Of a DNA stretch of 64,000 nucleotides, positions 36,601-49,766 are shown one piece after another. Location of the stretch: assembly GCA_037074765.1 (NCBI GenBank), contig JBAMDO010000568.1:620001-684000 (forward strand), in the 5' to 3' direction. Numbering within the stretch: the first letter of the stretch is position 1; every line of letters starts with the position of its first letter. Both the position numbers and the translations under genes were made by a program. The DNA is from Mansonella perstans. Taxonomy: Eukaryota; Nematoda; Chromadorea; Rhabditida; Onchocercidae. The notes under the pieces are model-generated. The model saw only the letters and a list, made by a program, of their open reading frames with translations, did not search any database and had not been told where the DNA came from.

Positions 36601-39600
36601 AAAGCTTAATAGAAGGTTGATCTTCGAGATAAAATGATATTCAATATAATAGGAAAAAATATTAATCTAGTAAATAAAAGAAGGATTTATAGGTCATTAA
36701 GACAATGACTTTACACTGGTTAGAAGCCTTATTTGAGTATTTCGACTAACCACCTAATACATTCATTTCTTAAGTGTTAGAAGTTCAAATGCAGATGACA
36801 ACATGGCTAAATGATGAAAATAGCAGTTAGTTGTCCAGAAGCATACAGAACACACATCCCACTTTGCGATCCTTCATAATTGTATACAAATATACAGGTA
36901 GTCCATATTTAAGTCTGAAGTTTACCATCATATAGTTGTCAATTTTTCAATCAGCTAACGTCATTATTTTCCACTATATTATTCACCGTATTTGGAAAGT
37001 TATTTCTAAATTTTTTTGTCCTAAAAACATGAAAATAAGATTTTATAATTTCTCTTTGGAAAAGATAATATTAAGATATGTTAAATGAGTTCCGGATTTT
37101 TGCATCATGCTAGGAATACTCCTCAATCAGATCAATTGAAGACGTTAGATTCACTCAAAGTATTCGTTTTTTTTTTTAGTTTTTACCGATGAAATTGTAC
37201 AAAACATGCGATGATAGGTGTTTATCCTGTTCCTCTCTTTAACCATCCACGTTCATTCCTTTTTTCTCCTTATTCTAACATATAACGATCTTCGTCAATC
37301 CTTTCTCTTTTTTATTTTGTTAATGTCTTACAATGGTATCACGGATTTTTATATATTATTAAATATAAGCTTGTGAAATGAAGTTGTTTGATGCGTCATT
37401 AGTTTCATTAGAACTAAATGCTCTGAATTTCTTCATTTTGTTCATCATTTAAAATGGACGAAAGGGAGATTTGATTAGTCTTTTATATGATACACATCGT
37501 ATATGCTTGCTCTATTATTAACAAATAAATTTGCCAGGTTAACACTTGGTGTATTGCGATAATATTACAATGATGGACTTTTGACCAGCAAACACCTTAC
37601 GCTTAAAAAAAATATATTTTCTCTTCCTCTGCTAGCAAGCTTTTAATTTAGTGAAATGACAAAACAAAAAGAGAAATGCATTGAGTGTATTGCGGTAATA
37701 AAATTGCTCTCTTAAGAGAAGAAAGGGGTACATGAAGAGGTGAATAAGAGAGAAAGAGAACAAATAATTTGAAAAATCGATGTTAAATAGAAATAAAATT
37801 AAAAATTTAATTTCTTTTCTGCCTATCTTTCCGCTGTCCACATCATTCCCGCTTCCTCTTGGTAGTTGTTCTGCTATACAAATTAATTGCACTTCATTTT
37901 AGTTTTTTTTAATTAGAGACTAGATAGAGTTTAGACGCAAAAGTGGAGGGTGACATGATAAAGGCTCAAGTAAGTTAGGGACTATGAAATGAAATTGTGA
38001 TTGGAATTACTCCCAAACTTTTTATTTCATTTATTATCCAAAAGACCGCACTAGATTCCAGTCTTCACAAATCATTGGACATGCAAGATGTAGCCAAGTA
38101 ATTTGAACCATCAACTAACAGGTGGTACACTGAAAAGGGATCGTTTGATAAATGACATTCTGTACATCCAAATCTATCGTTAGCAGACAAACTAATTAAA
38201 TGACGAGTAATTCTTGCAAACCCAGTGATTATTTTGCAAAGCGCCTTTGTTTTGAATATCTCTCAGCACTTATAACTAATTATGTGCAAAACCCTGTAAA
38301 AAAAGGAATAATGTAGCTTTCTCAGTACGAGGGGCAATAAAGAATCGATCACGATCTTCAAAAATCTTCAAAAAAAAAAAAAAAAAAAAAAAACCCAAAG
38401 AAATGGCTCCATAAATTTGCTTCACTGTTGACCACTTATATGGATTAAAGAAATTCCTAAGGCAACTTTTCCTATCAAATATAACAATCAATAAAAAAAT
38501 ACATGATCACAAAAATTTTTGCGCAGAAAAAGAAGAGATAGAAAACAATTTTACATGCTAATATAAAAGTTCGATTTTATAGCTGGCTTGCAGGTGGGAA
38601 AAGGACAGGTAGAAATGGCGCAAACGCGAAAGATGAGGGAAACAAACAGACAGAGGAATGGGTGGATTGCTTAATTGTCGAATCACTAATTAATGGTAAC
38701 TAACCTCCACAGTGACATGACATTAATGCTGAATTTCGTTGAACTATTGGTAAAGTGCCCCTTCTGCGCTTGTATTATCGCATACGGTCTGTTTGCATAC
38801 TGAATGAATGGATGGTAATGGTTATTGCAATCGTGGGATGCATCTTCAAAACGAAGGACATTCTCACATTAATCCTTCTCTAACTTCCCTAAAGAAGTCC
38901 TTTTTTCAACAATTTTATTTGAAGGTATGAAAAAAGATCAACTTACACTTTAACAGAACATTTAATTTACAATCAGTCTAAGATTGGTAGGTTTTAGTTA
39001 AATGTCCAGCAACATCAATACCAATTTCTGCTGTTTTTTTTTAGTGACAACTGTGTTTCTGTGTTTCTTCCAGTATTACTTCTATTTCAATCGTGTAGAT
39101 ATTAGCAATTGAGTAAAACATAGGAGTCACTTCTGTTAGTCCTCTAAGAATGAATTCATTTGAAATTTCAAAATTTTCAACATACTATGATTCATGTAGG
39201 AAGTAGTCTTCTGATGGATTAGTTGCTTAGTTAAAATAGACCCATTCGCTATCATTCCTCACTAAATAAGTGAATGTTGTTGGTTATTATGATAAGCCCT
39301 ATCTGAAGTGATAATTGATGATGATGATGAAGTAAGCAAACTAAGAACTCATACGCAAAGAACACTCTAATAATGACACTTTGAAATTGGGATCAATATT
39401 GTTAATTGGGAGAATCGGACTCAGTTTGAGATAACAATGAGATAAGCAATTCCTTGTTAATCAAATTTCCTACTCATTTTATTTTCTTGAAAAGTCATTT
39501 TCTGTTGTCATCTCTTCAAGCTGTTAAAAATTGAACGATAAGATCTTCACTTTCTAGTGTTCGCTTAAATTCATTACTGAAAAATTGATTAGAAATATGC

Positions 39601-40338
39601 CAGTGCGACTTCTGTTAGAGAATTCAACAGGTTACGTCTAAGACTTTAAAATCGAACTTTTTTCCTTCTAATATATCCTCATTGATTCTTCACTGAAATT
39701 TTCCTTCAGCTAATCATCGAATTCTTTTAGTTCAGTTCACTCTGTAACATTTATGTCAATAATTATCTTAGGATTATCAATTACCAAAATTTGGATATTC
39801 CAATAAATTTATACACTTTTTCCTGCAAAAGCATATTATAAAATTGATTTGAAACTTCATTTTTTACACATTTTTCACTATACAAATATTTTTTCATTCT
39901 CCTTTGTCTAAATTTAGGTAGATCAGTATCAAGTTAAAGTTTTGAAAAATTTTGTCTTCAGTTAAAAGGTATCCATTCTGCGCATTCCTAGTCACGTTCA
40001 GACAAGAATGAAATTAAACAAAATATTCGACATAATTTAGAATTGGAATTAGTAAGCCCCCTTTCCGATCGTGGCGATTGAAAGCACGATGAAGTGAAGA
40101 ACAATATTCGATTAATTTATAAAAGATGGTTGGCCTTAGTTAAGACGACGTTAAAAAGCGGAATTGGCTTTGCATTTGATTGTTTCGTGTGACCACCAAT
40201 ACAGACCAAACAAGTTAAGGTAAATTCTGTTCTTTAAATTTTCAATGATTTAATAGTATTGACTGCGGAATACGACAAATCATATGCATGACGCTTTAGT
40301 CAAGTTTAATAAGATCGCGACAAAATTACATTCGATAG

Positions 40339-40704
40339 TGGACAAATACAGACAACTTCGTTAAGGATAATGAAAATTTCAAAAGAATTACAAGAAAAAG
40401 AATCGTATGCGTGAAATCCACTTATAAGTATTGTGAGATAACTTAATTTGCAGACGAAGAGATTGTTGCGAATACAGTCAGACCCTGCAAATGTAATGAA
40501 AATTGTAACGGAAGAAATCCTAAAATAGTCAAGCTATGTGCATTAGGGAGGCTATTTAGAAGCAACCTAGAAATTGAAGAACTGAAATTATTGAAAGTTT
40601 TTAAAAGTGACATGGAATGCGAAAGAACAGTTCAACGACCATTGATTCTTAATTTAAAAGACTATTTGAATACTAACGAGAAGATAATTTTCGTAACTCA
40701 GTAA
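40339..40704 (+). pseudogene. decayed coding-like tract, unidentified
   Basis: One frame is open from 40339 to 40443 (…NFVKDNENFKRITRKRIVCV…), hits TAA at 40444-40446, then stays open for 85 codons to TAA at 40702. The second part, from DEEIVANTVRPCKCNENCNG to NLKDYLNTNEKIIFVTQ, follows an acceptor-like atttgcag and has a balanced residue composition, unlike translated AT-rich noise. Nearby segments in other frames also look coding (40115-40190, LVKTTLKSGIGFAFDC; 40275-40355, DALVKFNKIATKLHSIVDKY), as if a longer frame had been broken. I cannot name a family. A degenerate transposable-element gene or an orphan pseudogene are the leading options; a real exon is also possible. Confidence 0.35.
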
Positions 40705-40822
40705 TTTACGGAAAAGTGGATTAGTACTGTTACATAGATAAATTAGAAATTTGACGAAATATAATGATATCGGACCACTTGGGAGAGGTGATAACTGATT
40801 TGAAATTTAGAAAATATTCAAG

Positions 40823-41250
40823 TATCAATAGTAGCACTAATAGCGGTAATAATATTAATAAAAACAATAATAATAATAGTAGTAATAATAATAATGACAA
40901 AAATAATTATAATACTTATAATTTGTTATAAATAATAATGATAAAACTAAACAATTAATAATAGTAATAATAATCGTGATTAATAATAACATAAATAATA
41001 ATCAGCAACAATTGTAATAATCGATAATAGTGACAATAATTAATAGTGATCAGTAGTAGCGATAATTAATAATGATAAATAATAATAATAAAAACTAATG
41101 ACTGACAATAATGATCAGTGGTATTATTAGTGGTTATTATTAGTAGTAAAAATTAATAATAATAATAGTTGATAATGATAACAATAGTAATAATAATTAA
41201 CAATAGTGATCAATAATAACACTATCCAATAATAATAATAATAATAATAA
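40823..41250. repeat. imperfect (AAT/TAA)n tract
   Basis: About 430 bases dominated by aat, taa, agt and gat trinucleotides with frequent interruptions, ending in an uninterrupted aat run near 41229-41250. Confidence 0.9.
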
Positions 41251-43144
41251 GTCACAACTAAGCAATAGTTTCTCTTATGCAGTGAACGCATATTTATTCT
41301 TATGATATAATATTAATTCCGCTTAATAAAAATGAAACTGTTTAACCGGAAGACAATAAAACTGTAGCAGCAAATAACTGCTGGCCCCATCTCTATAGCC
41401 AAACTAATCAAATAAAAGTAGTCACATATGAGAAAACCAAGTAAAAAAAGTTGAATGCTGAGCATCAGCGTGAGTGACATATTTTTGCAGATGATAACTT
41501 TTCTAGATAAAGGCTTACAATGAGAGATAGTGTTCAGAAACTGTTGACTTGCACGACACGATGACAATCCTAGTTGCTGTCATCACCATAATTATAAGGA
41601 GAAATCTGAAAGACTTCTTTTTAGTAGAAGCCCTATCTATGAGCACTGTTTTTCAGCTGAATATAGACATTCGTGTTTAAATTACTTATTAAGGTAATAA
41701 GTGATGGTATGTAGAACGTTCTCGACACGATCCTCCGTCATTGGTTCTGCCAAAAAAATCTCAGTTTGTTGTCAACAATGAAATATCGCTATTTTAATGT
41801 CTCATCAATTCTTAGATATTTCTGCTTTTCTTGCAACTTTTTATTCGACTACTTCTGACGGCTTTTCCGCCATTTTAGAAACTTTTAGATAAATTATGGT
41901 ATTCGGAGAATACAGCAAAAGTAATGGTGCGATGATAAAGTGAATTTCACCTAAATAAGTGATTTTTTTGTTGTGGAAAATCTTCCAAAATGTTTCTCCT
42001 TTTCATAAACCTCCTTATGTTTACTGTTTTTGAGGTGTTATTAAATTTTAGTATTATGCAAAAATCTTGTGAATTCAAGTTTCAATTGACAAAGCATAAT
42101 AACTAGTTTTTAATATCATTTACCCTCTTTCCATTTCTTATTATTTTCTCAAAAACAATTTTAATTCCTTCATAAACAGTTCGCATTCGGCAATCTTTTC
42201 TGATACTTTGTTGTCACTATTTTATTCATTTCATGTAAATAAAAAAGCCATAAATGAAGTGAAGCGAAAATAAAAATTTTTTTCATAAGGGAAAATAAAA
42301 ATTTTTTTTTTTCACATTTCATAAGGGCATTGTGTCGCTACTCACAACTTGACAGAACAGTTCCATTTTTAAGATGAATATCATAAAAGTTCTTAATCTT
42401 AATCTGCTGCATATTTGAAGATCCATAAGACGTGTGAACATTCACAGTATATTTTCTATTTCCAGAGTCGGAAAATTGGTGACCAGTTAGATCACTGATG
42501 CTTAGATTGAAGCATAAATGACTTATCATGAAAATATTTGATCTGAGTATTGGTTAAACCCTTCATATTAAATACGGAATTCTTTTATTATTGAAAGGAA
42601 GTAATTTGAATTGCTTAAATGCTAGCATTAACATAAATTCTCGAAGATTTTGATTCTGCTGCTTTCTAAATCAATTGGCAATTGAAAAGAAGACGGATGA
42701 GCGAAAAGATTTTGGCAAATTAGGCCCACATATACACTAGGCAAACATAACTTAATTCCACAAATCGCTCCATCTCTAATTATTAATCAAAACTTGTCTG
42801 ACTGTTAATGAAATAGAGGCTCATCCTTTCAGTGTCCTATCTGTTTTTCTCACATCGTCAACTTTCTCTGGATTTCTACACTTTGTAATCAGCCTTTCAT
42901 CAAAAATTGTCATCTTTTTCAAAACTTTTGTGGAAATTCAAATGAGGACCCGAAATTACGTTCAAGTGCGCACATATCTACGTCTCATTAGCGTCCATTT
43001 TATTTCCTTCTCGCCTTAGTTTCTGCATCTCATTACTTCTTAGCATGTTGGAAGAAAGGACCATAATCTTAGAAGTTGTTAAGTCATATGTTTCTTGAAA
43101 ACCTTCAATTTAAAGTTAGTTTAATATGAATATTTCCACTAAAT

Positions 43145-43606
43145 TCAATTTATTAAATGCCAGCATAAAGTTTGATAGCATCGTAAGATATACATGCGTA
43201 TGGAAGCTTCAAATAAATCAAAAATACTTTCTTGCATTGGCCGATGAAAATCAAATAATTTGAGGTATTGACAAATCAAACAACGGAATTTAAGCTTCGT
43301 TTTGTGAATGAAATATAATTGAGAGAGTAAATTTAACAAATTAGCAGACCAGTAGTAGAGAGGTAAGACAGGTAAGAAACGGCATAGATAAAAATCTCTA
43401 ATAATTAAAAAGATTCTCTCTGAGAGGCGTCTGATCCCACCAATCGACAGACTTTTTAAGGCTTTGAAATGTGAAACTTTACCTACTAAGAAAGCCAAGT
43501 GCACTTGATATAGATTTTTTTGACTAACCAAAAAAATTTTGAATTCACGCCGATATTTGGGGAAACATTTTGCACAAAGAAATGAGATGACCCCGTAAAT
43601 ATTCAA
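43145..43606 (-). CDS. orphan ORF, 153 codons, hypothetical
   Basis: This is a single uninterrupted minus-strand frame from ATG at 43606 to a stop at 43145, unusually long for this AT-rich DNA. The product is basic, Cys- and Leu/Phe/Tyr-rich, with hydrophobic stretches (for example FLPVLPLYYWSANLLNLLSQ at about residues 77-96) and no motif I recognise. Immediately upstream on its strand lies a GC-richer segment (43615-43680). No splice structure and no homologue recalled. Chance is quite possible. Confidence 0.2.
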   Translation of the reverse strand: MNIYGVISFLCAKCFPKYRREFKIFLVSQKNLYQVHLAFLVGKVSHFKALKSLSIGGIRRLSERIFLIIRDFYLCRFLPVLPLYYWSANLLNLLSQLYFIHKTKLKFRCLICQYLKLFDFHRPMQESIFDLFEASIRMYILRCYQTLCWHLIN

Positions 43607-46600
43607 GAAATCTCAGTCGGAGGATTTGGAGCGGGGGCGAGGGAACGGCGAAAGCCAGGGGAAAAGAGCGACTCTTTTGGTGATTATCAGTTTATTTATC
43701 TTTCAAGTTCAATCCGATTGCGTTGTGGCTTTAGAAAGGAGAAAAGTGAGTGGAGGGAAAAGAAGGCGAAAAAGGGTTAGACAAGACGACTTAATCAGCC
43801 TTTAGTAGTTATTTAAGCTGTCGGTGCTTTCGCTTTCATCATCTCTGCAAGCCTTATATCAAGGCCTATCATTCCATAGATTCGTCCGTTCATTCTCATG
43901 CCTTTCTTTTCTGCAAAGTAAATGAGAGAAACTAAATGATTTTAGTATTTCATGTACAAACAGCAAAAGGAATGATGAGAAAAGGCTTCAAGTGGATTAG
44001 GTTTGATTTGATTATTTATTTAATTAATGTAAAAGGGAACCTCGAGGTGCCTTATTTCACTTGAAGCCAAAAACCTCTCCCACTAAGTCATTAAATGAAG
44101 GCTCTGTCATTCTAAGCCATCCTGAATTTTTATATTTTCAGGCCTGAACAATCACAATTTTTGGCTGGGTCATCCAGTAATCTATTGTGGCTGTCTTATC
44201 ATATTGCTGACATGACTTATATATGATATATAATGCTGAACAGTAGTTTGTTGATTATCATTAAATTCCTATTCCATCATCCTGCAACAAAGAAGGATCT
44301 CAGAGTATGTTGGTTTCGATCTTTTTATCACATAAGATAAGAAGTGATCTTCAATAGCCTTTTTGAATTATGGAACTTGTCGTTTTGAATCGACATCAGT
44401 AATTTCGGAAAATTTTGAGAATTTTATTGTGAATTCAAATTATATTCTAAAAAATCGTTAATGAGAACTATAATCTGCTCCAATTAGCATGATCTTATTC
44501 ATTCATGAGTCATATGGCACATTTTCATATTTAAAGTCTTTAATGTTACCGCATTATCAACTTATAATTTTCAAATATAGTTATTGCTTCGAATAGATTC
44601 AATTATTTCTGAGATAGCTTCTACATTGATTTTGGCAAATTTCGTTTAACTTCTCCTTAGCTAACTTTAATTTTCTAAAATTACTGCTTCTAACTTTTGT
44701 CACACCAAAGCTGCTATAATGGAGAGAGAGAGTTCCGATGAGCCATTTCACAGCATCATCAAATTTTAGCATACGCAGTTACATTGAATGGAAGTATAAA
44801 AAAAAAATTAGAAATGCTCTCTCATTCTTTCCTCTTCTAAACTAATCTGTTTTTTAATATGTATAATTTGCTTACAGAATTTGGGTCCTATCATCAGTTC
44901 CAATGCGTGTTTGCCATCTATTCATACATGTATGTCTGTCATCCAGGTTAAAAAAATCCACTTTGATGTGACCGCCACCTTTTCTGAGCTACATCGTGTA
45001 TATGCTTTGTGAAGGCCTCTTCAATATTTAACCGTCTCGGTCAGATTCTCCCATCCCAGCTCCTTTCGAAAAATTCTCGAGAAACAATATCGAACCTGAA
45101 TCGAAGTATTTTTGGAGAAAGTAATAAGTACCATTTCAAGCTTACAAAAATTTTTCAACACTTCTATTTTTTAGAACTGATACTTTATTACCGAAAATTT
45201 GAAAGCAAATTTTGTTTTTACGCTTGTAATTCTACTTACAAAAGAAACGAAAAGGAAAATTATAGGCGATAAGTTCTGTACTTCTTGATCGATATCTTTC
45301 TTTCAAATCCTATTAAATTTTTCTAGGAAAAGCTATACAAAAGGGGAAATTTTGCAATCGCTGATTTCATTGTACATAGCAATAAATAAATAAATGAATT
45401 TATTCAAGTTTCATGCATAATACGTTTTATTTCAAAGCCATTTTATTTCACTCATCTACTCTGACATAGAAAATAATGCTAAAAGATTAGTTGGAAATAT
45501 AATTTGTATTGCGAAAATCCGTCAAACTCCAGATTTTATCACCGTTTAACAGTCTTATCAGTGATTTGCATCAGTCATTCAAACCAGTTAATGAGATAAA
45601 CCATTCTTAGAAATTATTTTAGGTTACCATCAGCATCGAATATTGTTTGATAATGGATATTATGTTTTAGATAATAGGCCTCACTTCTTTTTGAAATAGT
45701 TTGTGAACACTTTCTAAAGTAGCAGAAAGTTTTCTTTTTTTCCAAAAGTTTTCCTTTTTTTTCATGTTTCCACATCGATGTCTATTGACTGATATAACAT
45801 AAGAAAAGCAGTACCTGAACTCGTATTAACCAGATATTCTATGCAAATTTGTCAAAGTTCCTTTATCACTTAGGGCAGATGTCTACACAGTACCGGGCAC
45901 TATCGATTTAGCAATACCTTTATGACAGTGTAGTAACCGGTGCATTCTTTATAAAGGATTTAACGGATATCTGTGCTTCATTTCAAAAGGTTGTTCTCAT
46001 TACTTTAATAATTTTAGTCTGTTAAGCAAAAATTTCAATTTCCTGGAAACCAACCAAGCAACCTTCAGGACGATTAAATTCGACCTTTTAGTTGTTTTTC
46101 ATAAAGCAATTTTTCATTTGAATCCTAATTTTTTGAAAATGCTTGGCAAAATATGTCTATATCGTATGTATTAGCCCTCAGTTTAGCATTTTATTAGATC
46201 CAATTTATATAAAACGTTGTTCTGAAAGATATTGCAAGAGCTTAATCTCTTATGGCATTAACTCATATAAAAAAAGAATTTTTATTCTTGGCATTGCTTG
46301 ATTAATTTGATCTTAAATAATTTTAAAAAAGAATTCATAATTTTACTGAATAAAAATACCGAATTGTAACAAAATTCTTGGCGTTGCTTCATTAATTCAA
46401 TCTAAATTTTATATTCCTTATTCAGATTTCAGTCTTAATATGTCATCTGGTCTTGAGTTGTTTAGACAATGCTCAGGATCACTGTCGGCAGAAATGATAA
46501 AATAAAGTCTATAAAACTAGTTAACTTCATTGAATACGGATATATTTTCGAGAAATTAACGCCATGTCTCTCCTATTCCATTATGTTATTCCCTTCAATG

Positions 46601-49600
46601 CAACTTCATTACTGTCTTAGATCAGCCTGCTATTCATGTTTGGACAAGGCCAACTTCTAAGTTTTTTTGAAACTTTGCTTCGTTGAAAAATTTCTTAACA
46701 GTGGTAGATTAATTGTAATTTTCCCATTAAAAGTTCGATTTTCCTTCTTCACTGACAACATTTGTCAAAAAGAATATATTTTTGATAATACCGCCATTCT
46801 GTCGGCCTAATCCAAAAGCTATATTTCCAAGAAGGATTTCCTTTTTTTTCAGGTCTTAAATATGATGAGAGAATTTTCGCCTATCATTTATCGACTTCTG
46901 CAAAAAATAATATTCGAAGTAGAAGTGTCTTTGTGAACTTAACTGCCATAATTTTTAAAAAGGTGGAATTGACTGGGTAACTTCTTTTGGTTTCACTCGA
47001 TTCACTTCTATCATAAATCTCTAAATTCCTATCTATTGGAGTAGAAATAATTATTTAGAGATCATATCATTTCTAAAACATATATTTAAGTCACGCATTC
47101 TTAAAGTAATCACAAAATTAATTTTTTAGAGAAGAAAATATCTAAAATTTGTCCTTATGTGTGATAAAAAGTTTACGTTATAGGCAATCGATTTCCTAGC
47201 GTACATTTCGGTAGTTTAATTGATTTATTCAGAAATCATTACAGAGCTGAACGATGAATCAATTTTTAACCTTATCGAGTGAAGGAAGTAGCGCTCAGCG
47301 GAGCAAGAATCCAAGAGTATTAACTGAAGGACTTACGAATTCCAGGCATCCACCTCTATAAAGACAGCAATTGGTGATTGCTTTCCTTTCCTCGACTAAA
47401 TTGCATTATCTTAATTGGCTCCGTATTAATTATATTCAGAAATTCTCTTCCTGATGTATGTGCGCTCATTCATTCCTTATTTCGTTTTCTAATTTAAATG
47501 ACCCCTCCAACGATTTTCAAATTATATGCAAAATACTGAAGCTCTGTTTCTTTTTTCTTAAATAATTCTTTTTCTCCATGGTCTCTATTAAAACTATCAT
47601 TTTAATGCTGTATCATCAAAAGTACCAAACTATTTGTTTAATTTAGCCACATTTTAGAAATAATGAAAGATTGAAAAGTTTAGCAGATTTCGGAATCATA
47701 TCAAAAGCTAATAACTAGACATTTTTCCCAGCTATTTAAGTCGTAAAAACATTTCATTTCTTCGTGAAGAATACGAAAAAAAAATAGAATTTTTAAGTTT
47801 TCCTTGGAATAATTAGGACTTTTTTAATTTAATAATTAGAAATTTCAGTTTACCATTGTTTTTTCCTGCTTACTATTTACTATATAAAACTTCTAGGAAT
47901 TACGATTTCAACTTATTACTTGTTTAACCAAGAAGAAATAAGCAAAGTTGAAAAATTTACCATAAAAATGGTAATTGATAACTTAGATTTTATTGACATT
48001 CAATTGCCAAATTCAATAGTTTTGTGCTCAACAAAGTGCTTGTAGAATGAGCTCAAAGCAGTTCAAGTATAAATTTTCTACAATTTTACTTCGAGTTCAG
48101 CAATCTAGCATGAAATTAATAGTCGATAGAATTTACACTTTGTTTGTTTGAAGTTTTACATGACGAAATATCTTTTTTTAACTCAATCTTTGCTATTTTA
48201 TTACTTTTTTTTTTTTTGTTCCTAAATTCACTATCTTTAATAATTAAGTTAGCAGCTGCTATATAGAAATAGGAAATGAGAGTAATTTCTTAATTAACAA
48301 GAGAAAGCATGTGATTAACTTACTGCTATATATGTATTCACATGTGTTATATATGTATTGCACATATATGTGTGTTAGCAGAAATGAAACTAATTAAATA
48401 ATTTTTCAATTTTAACTAACAACCATTCAATAAAAAATCATTTTTTTTTTTTTTTTTTTTTTAAAGCATTCAACAATTACAAGTACATTTTGCATTCTTC
48501 TGAACTACTTTCCTCAACACCGTGCCTTAATTGACTCATGCCATATAGCATTTGGCCAGTTGAATTAATCAATTGAAATACAGCTGGTGAGTTCGGAATA
48601 GACGTGCAGGCAAAAGTGTTGTTGTGTGTGTACATGTTGTGGACACGCAAATGCAACCCTCCTCTCTCATACACACTCAAATTAATTATCGCTAATTAAC
48701 AGCCACATTCAGCATTAACTACCGCTACACTGCAATCGTTGGTCCTATGAAAGTTACTCTCAATTCTAACTTAAATTACTTTATTCATAATTAAATGATA
48801 ACGAATTCAATGTAGGCATTTTTAGGTAAGTAGAAAAAGCTGGGCTCTTTTTTAATAAATTAATTCTTTGTCACAAAAAATGTAGTGTTTGTTCCACGGT
48901 ACGGCATAAGGGGGATGAGTGACCTGGTAAAGCATTACCTTCAGGAGTCAAACTGTCTGGTTTCCAATATAACATATTCTATTTGATTATTTAAATTAGT
49001 ACAAATAGAACTTCCGACTTTTGATACATAGCTTAAAAAATTAAAAGTATTTCGGAATTGGAACTCTGTCTTTTGATGCCATTTGTCGGTTCCATGTCAT
49101 AATTTCTCCAAGTCTTTTCTGATAATGCCAGCCTGTTAAGAAGTAATTTGATGATGATTAAGTTGTAAAAAACTATCTAGTTTAAAAATTTTTTAATTAA
49201 TCTTTGACTTAAAAAGTGTAAAAAGTTCGAAATATATGTGCACATGCATATGCTCTTCCAAAAATTGTTGTTTTTGTCTACGTGAAACAATAACCAAATT
49301 AAATTGAGCTATTAAATAATTCATTCCCTGGATCTGAATTATGAAAGAAATACCAGCGCTCAATAAAAGACTCTCAGAATTAAGAACTAGCGAACAAGAA
49401 TACCATGCATCGGCTTAAATATTGGGTTCAATGCATTCTTTTAAATTCTTTTAAACTTCAAAATCCATTATCTCTGCTAGTTGTTAATGTTTCTCAGTTT
49501 GTTTAGAATCTTAAACTTCTTTTGATCTTTGCCACTACCTTATTTTGAAAAGATGCGATTTCAGATTTTGAGTGTGGAGTAATGTGACAATGTATTTGAA

Positions 49601-49711
49601 GCGCTATTCATAAATAATTTTGTTATTTAGAAATAAATATTTTATTATTTATTATGTAGCCCTTTTGTCACTATCCCTGAGGTTCATTTTAACCTTTTTG
49701 GTCAATTCCTT

Positions 49712-49766
49712 AGTATCTGATATTTTGATCAAAGCTTTCAGTATCTGATATTTTGATCAAAGCATA
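49712..49766. repeat. 28-bp direct duplication
   Basis: The stretch starting agtatctgatattttgatca and continuing aagc occurs at 49712 and again at 49740, a period of 28 bases, almost identical over about 25 bases. Confidence 0.85.
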
